Origin: Pythium myriotylum
Lineage: Eukaryota; Oomycota; Peronosporomycetes; Pythiales; Pythiaceae
Assembly: GCA_023091665.1 (NCBI GenBank)
Contig: JALJCQ010000023.1
Location: forward strand, 744,001-808,000
Length of the DNA: 64,000 bases
Reading direction: 5' to 3'
In this document: positions 10,824 through 21,600 of the stretch, in pieces
Layout of the letters: each line of letters opens with the position of its first letter
Position numbering within the stretch: position 1 is the stretch's first letter
Program-made: the position numbers and the translations under genes
The notes under the pieces: model-generated
Told to the model about the DNA's origin: nothing
Database searches by the model: none
The model's input: the letters and a program-made list of their open reading frames with translations, nothing else

Positions 10824-13595
10824 CTAGTAGATCATGGCCTCCATCCGGTTGAGGCGCTCATTCGTGCCAGGCGGCAGGCGGAACTTGATCATCCCGGCAA
10901 ACGTGACCACGAGCTCAGCCTTCTCTCGCAGTGCCTGCACACCCGCTCGCCGCACCTCGCCCGTGGTCTGAACCTTCAGGCGTTCCGTGTCGCGCACGAG
11001 GCACTCGACGTAGCCTAACAGCAGCACGTGGAAGTTCTGACGAACTGTCTCGTCGAACGCCAGGAATCGGTCGACGCAAACGGCGAGGTTGTTGGCCTGC
11101 GGCGTCGGGATCACCTCAAGCTCGTCCACAAAGCGAATCGCGTCCTCAGACTGTTGACGCTCGTAGAGTTCGAGAAAGATATTGATGTTGAGCAGTGTCT
11201 GGAACGCCACGGCCGCAGTGCGCGCGTACTTGTTAGCGAGGCCTTGAACCCAAGGGAAGCGCATCCACTTCTCGGCAAACTCCTTGGCCACACGGAACCA
11301 CTCTTCACGCTCGGCGCGAGGCGCAGATAAGTTTGTTGCAAGCTGCGTGTTGAGCAGCGCGATCACGCCCTCGACGTCGCCAGCACACTTGAGTAGAGCA
11401 TAGGCGTCGTGCGGACGACCACGCGATTCGGCCTTACGGGCAGCAGAGAGAATCAGGCCACGGATCTCCTCCTCGGCTACATCCTTCAGTAGGCGATCGA
11501 ACACACCGCGCGTTCGGCTGCCGTCCGTGTTGTTCGTGAAGCCGGCAAGGGTGTCGAACTTGCGCGTCTCCAGAAGCAACTCGGAGAACAACTCTTTCTT
11601 CGCCTGAACGTCCGAGATGCAGGCAATGTACTCGGCGGCTTCAGTCGGGTTTGTTCGCTGGAAACCGTGCACGTACTGGCGCACCAGACGCACGAAGTCC
11701 ACCGTGAGCTCGTCTTCATCACCCGCAGGGAACGGGGAGCAATGCAACAGGCCGTAGTAGTTAAGAGCAATGGCAAAGTGCGCAGCCTCCAAAAGGAACC
11801 CACGGGAGCCAATGTACTTGATCGCAGCCTCGAACTCTTGTGCGATGAGAAGAATCTCGAAGTACAAGAAGGGTGAGTATGAGCCGTTGCCACCCGTCTT
11901 CGAGCCTTCAAAATGAGCTGGACCAAACTTATGAATGCTCTTCGCCAATCGGCTGATCGAGTACGCGCTGTCGGGGGCCGAGTTGTTTCGCGAAACTCGC
12001 TGGATGAAGCTCAGACGCTGCCACAAGTAATCCTCGATAGTGGTGAGAATGCGCGGTTCGCTTGCGTTCGGGTTTCCAAAGCAGAGTAGGTTGACAACGC
12101 AACGCTCGTACGGGTTCACGACTGAGACGGCGTCAATAGAGGAACTCGTGAGTCGATGGTAGCGGTCCACAAGATGGCCATACTCTGTCGGAAATTGTTT
12201 GGCAAACGCGGTCAATGGAGCGCTATTGCGGTCGGAGAACGAACGCTTCTGATGAGCACGGTATCGCAGGCCACAGAGGACGTTCTCGTCGATGGGGGAG
12301 TTGCCGGCGCGCATGTAGCTGTTCGCCAGATCGATCGCGTCCTGCTCGCCTCCGCAACGCAAGCAGTAGTAAATCAGAGCCCAAACATCGGCTTCACTAT
12401 CGGCACCACGCGGGGGAGCAGCTCCAGGGAATGAAGAGCTTTGCAGGTACTTCACAAATGCACGCACACTCGAAACGAGGTCAGGAACACCACCAATTGG
12501 GAGGTGGTTCTTCTGGACGGTTTGCTGTATGAACGACTTGAACTGGCCTTCCAAGAACACACAAGCTCCATGGGCGAATCGCTGTTCCACGAGTGCACGC
12601 TGAGACTCGTCTTGATCATCGAGGTCAGCGTATTCTCGTTCCGATACAAGTTGCGTTCGCGTCTTCAGGTCACCACCTGCGAGCATATTACCAAGCACCT
12701 GCCAGCACTTGAGCACAGCTTCCCACTTGGAGCCGACCGTCGTGCTCGACACGTTGTCGGCGCAGACACGCTGGAAACCGCCAGCCACATCGAACTGGCT
12801 GCGGGTGCCTGGAACGCGGTACGCATTGAGGTCCCGAATGACGCTAAAGTACTGCTTCATCTCATCGTTCATCTGGCTGTCAACGCCGAGCTGGGACAGG
12901 TTGAGCGGCGTTCCAGCACCGTTGCTGCTGCCCGGCGCAAAGAACGACCCTGACTGCGACAGATCGAAGCGTGGCTGGCCGTTGAACGAGGCGCCCGCGA
13001 GGCCGAGTCCGTTCACTTGCTCGCGTGGCTCGCGGCGCGCGAAAACGTTGCTCTCGTTGATTTGCTCGACGATGCGCGGGTAGTTGCGCACGCCGAGCTG
13101 CTTGGAGCTGCCGAGATCCTCGAGGAGCTGCTGCTTAGCGAGCTCAAAGTCGTCGATCATGGCCTGGTTCATGCGGTCGTGGGTGGCCTCCATCGTGCGG
13201 CGGTTCACGTCCTCGATGGCCGTGAGGATGATCATCTCGTGGTGGTGGGTGAGGTATCCTTCGATGTCGGTCTCGCCCAGCGGCGTCTCGGGCTCGAAGC
13301 CCGGCGTGATCTCAAACGCCTGGAGCTCCTTGGAGAGTTTCTCGGCATCGATTCCCTTGGCCGCGAGCAGGAAGTTGGCCTTGTCGACGGCGACCTTGGC
13401 GCTCGTGCTGGCGGGACGCTTCTTGGTCTGGCTCGGCGCCGGCTGCTGCTGCTGGTGGTGGAAGAAAGAGCGCGAGGCGTCGTCGAGCTGCTCGAGACTC
13501 TTCTCCAGCCGCGGGATGCCGAAGTCGTCGATCGCGGTCGTGAGCTTGAGCGAGCTCTGGTAGAGCGACTTGAAGTCGGCGTCGGTCGAGGACAT
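10824..13595 (-). CDS. NUP93: Nucleoporin Nup93/Nic96 family
   Basis: Intronless 923-aa frame with the ATG at 13595. The N-terminal ~95 residues form a coiled-coil-like segment with a Gln run (HHQQQQPAP); in this family that region contacts the Nsp1/Nup62 complex. The long remaining helical domain shows Nic96-type features: ALIYYCLRCGGEQDAIDLA, DYLWQRLSFIQR, FLYFEILLIAQEFEAAIKYI and FAIALNYYGLL. Nup93 is a scaffold of the inner ring of the nuclear pore complex and is essential in yeast and animals. The 923-aa length is close to the family norm of 820-850, plus inserts. Nothing suggests truncation. Confidence 0.9.
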   Translation of the reverse strand: MSSTDADFKSLYQSSLKLTTAIDDFGIPRLEKSLEQLDDASRSFFHHQQQQPAPSQTKKRPASTSAKVAVDKANFLLAAKGIDAEKLSKELQAFEITPGFEPETPLGETDIEGYLTHHHEMIILTAIEDVNRRTMEATHDRMNQAMIDDFELAKQQLLEDLGSSKQLGVRNYPRIVEQINESNVFARREPREQVNGLGLAGASFNGQPRFDLSQSGSFFAPGSSNGAGTPLNLSQLGVDSQMNDEMKQYFSVIRDLNAYRVPGTRSQFDVAGGFQRVCADNVSSTTVGSKWEAVLKCWQVLGNMLAGGDLKTRTQLVSEREYADLDDQDESQRALVEQRFAHGACVFLEGQFKSFIQQTVQKNHLPIGGVPDLVSSVRAFVKYLQSSSFPGAAPPRGADSEADVWALIYYCLRCGGEQDAIDLANSYMRAGNSPIDENVLCGLRYRAHQKRSFSDRNSAPLTAFAKQFPTEYGHLVDRYHRLTSSSIDAVSVVNPYERCVVNLLCFGNPNASEPRILTTIEDYLWQRLSFIQRVSRNNSAPDSAYSISRLAKSIHKFGPAHFEGSKTGGNGSYSPFLYFEILLIAQEFEAAIKYIGSRGFLLEAAHFAIALNYYGLLHCSPFPAGDEDELTVDFVRLVRQYVHGFQRTNPTEAAEYIACISDVQAKKELFSELLLETRKFDTLAGFTNNTDGSRTRGVFDRLLKDVAEEEIRGLILSAARKAESRGRPHDAYALLKCAGDVEGVIALLNTQLATNLSAPRAEREEWFRVAKEFAEKWMRFPWVQGLANKYARTAAVAFQTLLNINIFLELYERQQSEDAIRFVDELEVIPTPQANNLAVCVDRFLAFDETVRQNFHVLLLGYVECLVRDTERLKVQTTGEVRRAGVQALREKAELVVTFAGMIKFRLPPGTNERLNRMEAMIY

Positions 13596-14114
13596 GGTGG
13601 GGGTCGCCTGCTCGATGGATTGGCGCGCAAGAATGGGGATCGCCGAAAAGCGAGGGTCGAACTTACGGGAGGCGGGAACGGTACGACCGCGCGGTTCCGA
13701 ATTTAGTTTTGTGGAGGTTGCTTCGGAACAACGGAGCAGTCCCCATTTGAACCAATCCGAATCGCAAATTGGGTTGCCCCAAAGTGCCCTGAAGGGTTTT
13801 GCGCTATGTGTATATGGCGTGGTGGGCGTGAATCACCACTACACGACGCAATTGGACGTGGTGGCTTGTGAGCCAAGGCGTCATGTGGCGACCACGGCCA
13901 AGCCCGAGAAGAGGTCGTCCCAATGCACAAAGGAACCGACGACAGCGTCCTGGATCGGAGACGAGTAGTTTTGACCAATCATTTCATGCAAAATCAACCA
14001 GAACTTGACCCCGTCTGATATCTCTCGATGGCGAGCTCTGGTTTGGGTTGAAACCTTCTCAAGGAGAAGATCCCGAGAGCCACTCTCGCTCTCGACGGCT
14101 TCGCGCAGGACGTC
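13596..14114. other. Divergent promoter region (Nup93 / PDZ-PH copy A)
   Basis: A 519-bp spacer between start codons. No gene or clear repeat is seen. Open frames crossing it are continuations of the antisense of Nup93. Confidence 0.45.
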
Positions 14115-17100
14115 ATGGCAGAGGCTTCGCGCGTTCTGGTGGTCGAGTTGCCGCCAGCTGAGCCCCTGGGCTTCGGCGTCCAGGCGCCACGCGGAGGCGT
14201 GATCCATCGAGGCCTCAGCGTCAACCGCGTCGACAACCCACTGCTGAAGGACAAAATCGAGAGCGGTGATCTTCTCGTCAACATCGGCGGCACGGATATC
14301 GATGGCATGGGGTATGTGGAGGCTGTTGAACTCATACGGCAGTTGCCCCGACCGCTTGCTCTATCCTTTGAAGTGGACCAGATGCGACGACTTGAGCAAG
14401 AACTCATGACTGCGGTGTCTCTCGACCGGGTGGACGGACAACTGGTTTCGTACGCTGTAGCTTTTGGCGAAGGACCCATGGGTCTAAACCTCGAAGATGG
14501 TGTGCGCTTCAATATCCAAGGAGCCGTCGTGCGTGCGCTCAAGGGGCAGGCCAAGGCTAGTGGCCAGGTTTCAATCGGGGATATCGTGTACAAGGTGAAC
14601 GACGTGGAAGTGTTGTGCATGCCATACTCAGAAGTCATGGCAATGCTGCGCTCGACGCCCTCGCCCAAGACCATCCAGTTCGTGCCCAAGGACAAGCTCG
14701 CAGATGTGCAACGTGTCAACTCGCGCCACTCGGAGAGCTTCCGCCAGCGCGCGTCGACATCGAGCCGCAAGATGATCAGCAGCGCGCGTATGCCCAAGGT
14801 CGAAGGCAACGAAGGCGACGACAACAAGTCCATCGCGCAGCTCATTATGGATAACCAGAACGCTACGATCAAGAAGGGACGCATGTACAAGCAAGGCCGC
14901 GTCATGCGCAACTGGAAGTCGCGGTACTTCGTGCTCAGTGTGTCGAAGATCGAATACTTTAAGAACCCTAGCTCGACGACCTCGCGCGGCGAGATGAGTT
15001 TCTTGAGCCACCGTTGCTCGGTGAGATCTCTGCGTCCGTCGTCCGAGGTGGTATGCAAGTCACCGAATGTGACTGCCGAGTTCCTGTTGGAGCTGCGTGT
15101 GGATGATCGCAAGCTGGTGATGGCGTGTACGTCGGAGTCGGACAAGAAGTCGTGGATGGATGCGTTGAAGTTGGCGATCGATGCATCGAAGACTGTGGGC
15201 CGCACGGCTTCGCTCGGCGAGTCGCTCAGCTTGGCGAAGCAGTTGCGTAACCAGCGATCGAACAGTATCTCCGCTGATGCAGTGATGAACGAGCGTGACG
15301 AGATGATCAAGATCCAGACGGAGGCCCAGATGGCTGCCGATCAGGCTAGTATGAACGCTGCGTGTGCCGAGGAAGAAGCTCGTAGTCTGTTGGAGCAGGC
15401 TCGTAAGAAGGCCGAGGCAGCTATGGCGGCTGCTCGCGAGGAGCAGGAGCAGGGCAAGGCTGCAGTGGAAGCCGCGATGGAGGAGGCTCGTCGCGCAAAG
15501 GAAGAAGCCGACAAGCAAGCCGCAGAGGCGAAGCGTGCGCAGGAGGAGGCGCGCAAGTTGATTGAGGCGAACCGGCGTATCCAGGAGCAGTCTCAGGAGT
15601 TGGGTCAGTCGACGCAGTTCGGTGAGTACCGTATGATGGTGCAGGGTGGTGCTTCGCACGACGAGGTGCGACAGAAGATGCGCCAGGATGGTATCGAGGA
15701 GTCGAGCATTGCTGCGTTCTTTGATGGCATCAACTCGTACGATGAGAAGATTCGACAGCTTCAATCTGCAATCAAAAGGTTCCGGATGGTCTCGGAGGAG
15801 ATAGCCCTTTGCCGCGCGATAGAGCGAACAGATTGGATGCAGTTCTTGGACCAAGATCAAGTAAAGCTTCTGAAAAAGCTGCTAGCAATCAGTCGACAGC
15901 CTGCATGCCCCGTTGTCGCTGATATTCCTTACGAGGAGGCCAAGCAGAAGGTCCACGAAATCGCCGTGCGAATGGCTGAGATCGGCTCGGCCGATGTGAC
16001 CCACCTGGACCCAGAGATCCAGCGCTCGCTGCGTGAAGAGTACTACCGTCTCGAACAGGATATGGAGAAGTACAACACTGCTTTGATGCTGACGGATGAG
16101 TACGCAGCCGAGGAGGCTCGCAAAGAGCGTGAGTGGGAGGAGGAGAACTACGATGCGAACCTGAAGGCGCTCAAGTCGATCCGTCGCTGTATGCCTGTGA
16201 ACATCAAGAACATGTCGGAGGCCGATCTGCAGACGCAGCCGTCGCCGAACGGCAAGGTGATGCCTCGTGAGATGGCTCGTAAGTTCAAGCGTACGAACGT
16301 GTTGGAGTTGCTGCGTATGGACCCGAAGGATATCATGAAGAGCCACCCATCGTCGTTGGAGAACGTGCGTGTGACGGGTCTGACGGTGACGGAGCGTCGT
16401 GCATTGCACTTGCATTTGCGTGACATCGGTGAATCTTGGAAGGCTGGTCAGAACGAGGAGTTGACGAAGCGCAAGTTCGATTGGTTCAAGACGTTGAAGG
16501 AGACGTTCAAGACGGTCGTGAACGCGTACAACAGGCACGTGGACCAGTACGGTCCTGCGGACAACCACCCGTACGCGACGCGTGACGATCCGGATATTGG
16601 TTGTCCGTTGTTGGGCAAGCAGTGTCCGATCAAGGCGGATATGGCTCCGCCTTACAATGTTGATCTGGGCCATCCAGATGGTGATGTTTACATGGAGTCG
16701 GCTGTACAGAAGGGTAACCCTGATGATGCTGGTGCCATCGCCCTCCGTGAGGCCCAGGAGTTGGCTCGTGCTAAGCTCGCCAACGCTCGTGCGGATACAC
16801 TGAAGAGGCACTACAAGAACGTCCGTCTTGCAGCCGAGGCCAACGGTGCCTGCGAACTCATCGACACGACTCTCGACATGATTGAGAATCGGCAGCTGCT
16901 GTGGTTCCAGGCTCGGTTGAAGCATCGACTGAACAAAACGGAGACGCCGGGCACCATCAAGGTGGAGCTGGCGGAGTTCACTGAACTGGTGAACGAAATC
17001 CGTTTGGCAACGAGCAAGTTCGCGGAGCGGTCAGGCATGAACTTGTCTGGTAAGCGTGTGGCTGCGAATGATGCGGCTGATACTCGATCGGCCATCGAGT

Positions 17101-17972
17101 GTGGTTTGGTGGTGATCTTGTGTGACAGCATTGTGGACTGCTTGACCGGTATGGAGGAGCGTATGGACGAGGTACAGGCAAGTGATAAGCGTCTTCGCGC
17201 TGCTCTCCCGATGATCAAGGAGTTGGTGACGGAGCTGAAGGGCAAGAGTACGACGACGATCAGCAAGCTGAAGGATAAGGGCCCACCGATCACCCGCAAG
17301 ATGAAGACACGAGCAGACATCATGAAGGAGGCGAAGGAGATCATGTCCGTTCGTCCAACCCACTCTCGTCTCCAGTCTGGAGGCCGCGGGAGCGGTGGTC
17401 GCGGTCGTGGTGGGGGTATGGACTTATTTGCTGCGATCAGGGCTCGAGGAAGTGGTGGCGATCGTAGGAGCTCGGTCTCAGAGATTACGAGTGAGGTGAC
17501 CACCCCGAGGTCTGCTTTACTCACTGCGATTCGAGCGCATTGTGCTGCTGCAGCGAACAGCGAACGAAGCGAGGGACCACCAGACAGTTGCCATGACCCT
17601 GTGGCAGCCAAGAGCACCACGAACAAGACCGAAGAACATGGGGCCGCTCTTGCGTTCACCACCAGAACAGATTCCGCCTCTACAGCCGGGCCAGGAGACC
17701 AGTCTGCAGACAGCATCTCCATCGATATCGGCGATGGGACGCTAGCCATCCAAGGTCGGACAATTGACAGTGCTCACGCGACCACAATTCTCAAGAGCTT
17801 GGAGGCTCGCATCTGCGAGCTCCAAACTCCATCAGGACCGCGCCGCTGGGCGAGTGGGAAACCCACGGACAAGGGCCGACGGGAGCCTTCGCGGCGCCGC
17901 CGCTGGCTCGTGCGTCGGCTGCTGCGGCTCCTCGAGTGGCTCCGGGAGATCTTCACCCGTCGGCTCCAGTAG
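14115..17972 (+). CDS. PDZ-PDZ-PH coiled-coil scaffold protein, copy A (lacks C2 and zinc finger)
   Basis: Intronless, 1285 aa. Domains in order: PDZ-like 1 (about 6-90, carboxylate loop PLGFGV), PDZ-like 2 (about 108-198, GPMGLNL), PH domain (about 250-358, KKGRMYKQ to KKSWMDALKLA), a charged alanine-rich coiled coil (about 390-500), and a long conserved region of unknown fold (about 600-1075). The C-terminus has two WH2-like pieces, DLFAAIRARG near 1102 and LLTAIRAH near 1132. It ends in a basic amphipathic segment, RRRRWLVRRLLRLLEWLRE. PDZ and PH domains suggest a membrane-associated scaffold, and the WH2-like motifs suggest actin contact (inference). Compared with copy B it lacks the N-terminal Cys4 motif and a 162-residue C2 segment. 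About 2.5 kb is nearly identical in sequence to copy B. I do not recognise a named family. Confidence 0.8.
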   Translation: MAEASRVLVVELPPAEPLGFGVQAPRGGVIHRGLSVNRVDNPLLKDKIESGDLLVNIGGTDIDGMGYVEAVELIRQLPRPLALSFEVDQMRRLEQELMTAVSLDRVDGQLVSYAVAFGEGPMGLNLEDGVRFNIQGAVVRALKGQAKASGQVSIGDIVYKVNDVEVLCMPYSEVMAMLRSTPSPKTIQFVPKDKLADVQRVNSRHSESFRQRASTSSRKMISSARMPKVEGNEGDDNKSIAQLIMDNQNATIKKGRMYKQGRVMRNWKSRYFVLSVSKIEYFKNPSSTTSRGEMSFLSHRCSVRSLRPSSEVVCKSPNVTAEFLLELRVDDRKLVMACTSESDKKSWMDALKLAIDASKTVGRTASLGESLSLAKQLRNQRSNSISADAVMNERDEMIKIQTEAQMAADQASMNAACAEEEARSLLEQARKKAEAAMAAAREEQEQGKAAVEAAMEEARRAKEEADKQAAEAKRAQEEARKLIEANRRIQEQSQELGQSTQFGEYRMMVQGGASHDEVRQKMRQDGIEESSIAAFFDGINSYDEKIRQLQSAIKRFRMVSEEIALCRAIERTDWMQFLDQDQVKLLKKLLAISRQPACPVVADIPYEEAKQKVHEIAVRMAEIGSADVTHLDPEIQRSLREEYYRLEQDMEKYNTALMLTDEYAAEEARKEREWEEENYDANLKALKSIRRCMPVNIKNMSEADLQTQPSPNGKVMPREMARKFKRTNVLELLRMDPKDIMKSHPSSLENVRVTGLTVTERRALHLHLRDIGESWKAGQNEELTKRKFDWFKTLKETFKTVVNAYNRHVDQYGPADNHPYATRDDPDIGCPLLGKQCPIKADMAPPYNVDLGHPDGDVYMESAVQKGNPDDAGAIALREAQELARAKLANARADTLKRHYKNVRLAAEANGACELIDTTLDMIENRQLLWFQARLKHRLNKTETPGTIKVELAEFTELVNEIRLATSKFAERSGMNLSGKRVAANDAADTRSAIECGLVVILCDSIVDCLTGMEERMDEVQASDKRLRAALPMIKELVTELKGKSTTTISKLKDKGPPITRKMKTRADIMKEAKEIMSVRPTHSRLQSGGRGSGGRGRGGGMDLFAAIRARGSGGDRRSSVSEITSEVTTPRSALLTAIRAHCAAAANSERSEGPPDSCHDPVAAKSTTNKTEEHGAALAFTTRTDSASTAGPGDQSADSISIDIGDGTLAIQGRTIDSAHATTILKSLEARICELQTPSGPRRWASGKPTDKGRREPSRRRRWLVRRLLRLLEWLREIFTRRLQ
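14644..15277 (+). repeat. Near-identical block 1 (A copy of 19251-19884)
   Basis: This 634-bp segment aligns without gaps to 19251-19884 (offset 4607). I see one substitution, at 15200 versus 19807. It encodes the end of PDZ 2 and the whole PH domain. Sequence just upstream is much more diverged between the copies. Confidence 0.9.
15282..15760 (+). repeat. Near-identical block 2 (A copy of 20375-20853)
   Basis: This 479-bp segment aligns without gaps to 20375-20853 (offset 5093). I see two substitutions, one changing Cys to Arg. It encodes the coiled coil. The change in offset from block 1 (486 bp) is the C2-coding insert of copy B. Confidence 0.9.
15921..17338 (+). repeat. Near-identical block 3 (A copy of 21014-22431)
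   Basis: This 1418-bp segment aligns without gaps to 21014-22431 (offset 5093). I count about ten substitutions, most of them in the last 150 bp. It encodes the conserved region of unknown fold. The 160 bp before it (15761-15920) is strongly diverged between the copies. Confidence 0.9.
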
Positions 17973-18376
17973 CCGTCGCCGCTCAGTTCCCTCGGGCCAC
18001 GTCAGCGGATACATTGTTTAGGTGTCGTCGCGGTCGCTCGATCGCGTTTCGTCATTTCGTCGTCATATCTTTCTGCATATCTTTCCAAAGGCCCCCTCAG
18101 AAGATTCCCCCCCTCCGCCGTCTCCTTGTGGTCGGGAGTCCATCGAACTAGACGCCTGGTTCTTCCTCCGCGGTCCCCGTCTCGCGCCCGGCAGGGACCC
18201 GAACCGAGGGCGACGACAAGATCGCATCTCGAGCCCTCCCACAAGTTCAACCCATTCGTACTTAGACGCTAGTTCCTAGTAAATCGTATCTCTTTGTTCC
18301 CGGCCCCCGAAAGCGCAACCGCATGGTCCCTAAACGAGGGACCCGTCCGCTTGGCGGTGGGCATGGTGGAGCGAGG

Positions 18377-18417
18377 GGTCCCTCGTTGGAGCCGGCGGGC
18401 GGTCCCTCGTTGGAGCC
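18377..18417 (+). repeat. 17-bp direct repeat GGTCCCTCGTTGGAGCC, two copies
   Basis: The copies are at 18377-18393 and 18401-18417, a 24-bp period. The reverse complement of its first 11 bases (AACGAGGGACC) occurs at 18333-18343, so each copy can also pair with that arm. Confidence 0.9.

Positions 18418-18423
<6 letters not shown>

Positions 18424-18473
<50 letters not shown>
18424..18473 (+). repeat. (CT)25 microsatellite
   Basis: Fifty uninterrupted bases of CT dinucleotide lie 170 bp before the copy B ATG. Pure CT tracts in a 5' flank can act as GAGA-type promoter elements; that role here is inference. The number of units is likely polymorphic. Confidence 0.95.
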
Positions 18474-18475
<2 letters not shown>

Positions 18476-18643
18476 CTCCTCGACTGACTCCGGTCGTCGT
18501 GTGGGGACAACAACAACCCGACGGCGCAGCCCCCTCCGCGGGAGAAGAGCGCGCCAGTTCCCCCCTCGCCCGAGCGCGCAGCAGCCGCGAGGCGCCCGCG
18601 ACAGCACGGCGCGCACCCGACCGCGTCGCCACCGAGCAGCTCC

Positions 18644-21600
18644 ATGACGCGCAAGTGCGGCGAGTGCGAGTTTGAGCAGAACCAGGATGACGCCGAGGCC
18701 TGCGTGGCCTGCGGCTCGCCGCTGCCGCGCGTCGTGGTCATCGAGCTGCCCGCCAAGGAGAAGCTCGGCGTCAAGCTCAAGCCGCCCAAAGACGGCGTCA
18801 TCAACCACGGCCTCAGCATCGACAACATTGACAACCCACTGCTCGACGGCAAAGTCATGGCCGGCGATCTCATCGTCGCCATCGGCGGGCGAGACATCGA
18901 CGGCATGGGCTTCTCCAACGCCATTGACCTCATCCGAAAGCTCCCGCGACCGCTCGCGATTGCCTTTGAAGTCGACGAAAAGCGACGCGCCATCGTGCAA
19001 GCCGAGAAGCGACGCAACCAGCAGTCGGCCGACCTGCTCGACAAAGATCTCACTACTTATGCTGTCGTCTTCGACGAAGGACCCATGGGTCTTAACCTTG
19101 AAGACGCCGAGCGCTACGGTATCGACGGTGCCGTCGTGCGTGCGCTCAAGGGACAGGCCAAGACCAACGGCCAGATCTCCATCGGCGATATCGTGTACAA
19201 GGTGAACGACGTGGAAGTGTTGTGCATGCCATACTCGGAAGTCATGGAAGTGCTGCGCTCGACGCCCTCGCCCAAGACCATCCAGTTCGTGCCCAAGGAC
19301 AAGCTCGCAGATGTGCAACGTGTCAACTCGCGCCACTCGGAGAGCTTCCGCCAGCGCGCGTCGACATCGAGCCGCAAGATGATCAGCAGCGCGCGTATGC
19401 CCAAGGTCGAAGGCAACGAAGGCGACGACAACAAGTCCATCGCGCAGCTCATTATGGATAACCAGAACGCTACGATCAAGAAGGGACGCATGTACAAGCA
19501 AGGCCGCGTCATGCGCAACTGGAAGTCGCGGTACTTCGTGCTCAGTGTGTCGAAGATCGAATACTTTAAGAACCCTAGCTCGACGACCTCGCGCGGCGAG
19601 ATGAGTTTCTTGAGCCACCGTTGCTCGGTGAGATCTCTGCGTCCGTCGTCCGAGGTGGTATGCAAGTCACCGAATGTGACTGCCGAGTTCCTGTTGGAGC
19701 TGCGTGTGGATGATCGCAAGCTGGTGATGGCGTGTACGTCGGAGTCGGACAAGAAGTCGTGGATGGATGCGTTGAAGTTGGCGATCGATGCATCGAAGAC
19801 TGTGGGTCGCACGGCTTCGCTCGGCGAGTCGCTCAGCTTGGCGAAGCAGTTGCGTAACCAGCGATCGAACAGTATCTCCGCTGAGACGTTCCTCGACCGC
19901 AACGCTGGTGGCCGTCTATCGCAATTCAACTACGAGGCCTTCCCGACGCCGATTCTCCACGTGACTGTGATCTCGGCGACTAACCTGACCAAGTCCGGCA
20001 GCAGTGTGAACGCCATGTGTGAGATCACGCTCAACCACGAGACCTTCAAGACGGTTGTGGTCAAGAACCAGCGATCGCCCGTGTGGAAGCAGGACAACTC
20101 GGCGTCGTTCGAGGCTCCGAGTGAGGATATGGTGATTGAAGTTCGTCTGTTTGACGAGCACGTGTTCCGTTCATCGGAGTTGTTGGCGTCGCTGACGATC
20201 CCGCTGAGATCGTTGCCGAACATGGAGAAGGTGACGAAGAACTACCCGTTGGCGCTTGCGAGCCGATCGGCAGGTGCGTTGGTGACCCTTTCTCTGGAGT
20301 ACATCAACAAGGCGAAGGCCTTCCAGCAGGAGCAGGAGCGTCAGCGTCTTGGTGACGATCTCGAGCGTACGGCCGTGATGAACGAGCGTGACGAGATGAT
20401 CAAGATCCAGACGGAGGCCCAGATGGCTGCCGACCAGGCTAGTATGAACGCTGCGCGTGCCGAGGAAGAAGCTCGTAGTCTGTTGGAGCAGGCTCGTAAG
20501 AAGGCCGAGGCAGCTATGGCGGCTGCTCGCGAGGAGCAGGAGCAGGGCAAGGCTGCAGTGGAAGCCGCGATGGAGGAGGCTCGTCGCGCAAAGGAAGAAG
20601 CCGACAAGCAAGCCGCAGAGGCGAAGCGTGCGCAGGAGGAGGCGCGCAAGTTGATTGAGGCGAACCGGCGTATCCAGGAGCAGTCTCAGGAGTTGGGTCA
20701 GTCGACGCAGTTCGGTGAGTACCGTATGATGGTGCAGGGTGGTGCTTCGCACGACGAGGTGCGACAGAAGATGCGCCAGGATGGTATCGAGGAGTCGAGC
20801 ATTGCTGCGTTCTTTGATGGCATCAACTCGTACGATGAGAAGATTCGACAGCTCCAGGCTGAGGTCGAGAAGCTGCGCAAACGCCCGAGCAAGCGCGAAG
20901 AGCCAAAGCCGGAGGATATGTTCGCCCACTTGGATATGGACCAGGTCAAGTTGCTCCGACGTCTTCTGAAGTTGGAGAAGCAGCTCCAACAGGCTGGTAT
21001 TGCCGTTGCTGCCGATATTCCTTACGAGGAGGCCAAGCAGAAGGTCCACGAAATCGCCGTGCGAATGGCTGAGATCGGCTCGGCCGATGTGACCCACCCG
21101 GACCCAGAGATCCAGCGCTCGCTGCGTGAAGAGTACTACCGTCTCGAACAGGATATGGAGAAGTACAACACTGCTTTGATGCTGACGGATGAGTACGCAG
21201 CCGAGGAGGCTCGCAAAGAGCGTGAGTGGGAGGAGGAGAACTACGATGCGAACCTGAAGGCGCTCAAGTCGATCCGTCGCTGTATGCCTGTGAACATCAA
21301 GAACATGTCGGAGGCCGATCTGCAGACGCAGCCGTCGCCGAACGGCAAGGTGATGCCTCGTGAGATGGCTCGTAAGTTCAAGCGTACGAACGTGTTGGAG
21401 TTGCTGCGTATGGACCCGAAGGATATCATGAAGAGCCACCCATCGTCGTTGGAGAACGTGCGTGTGACGGGTCTGACGGTGACGGAGCGTCGTGCATTGC
21501 ACTTGCATTTGCGTGACATCGGTGAATCTTGGAAGGCTGGTCAGAACGAGGAGTTGACGAAGCGCAAGTTCGATTGGTTCAAGACGTTGAAGGAGACGTT

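Larger units (their letters stand above)
17973..18643. other. Spacer between the tandem PDZ-PH genes, promoter of copy B
   Basis: The 671-bp stretch has no gene. It holds an 11-bp inverted-repeat arm (18333-18343), a 17-bp direct repeat and a long CT microsatellite listed separately, all within 320 bp of the copy B start. Confidence 0.6.
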
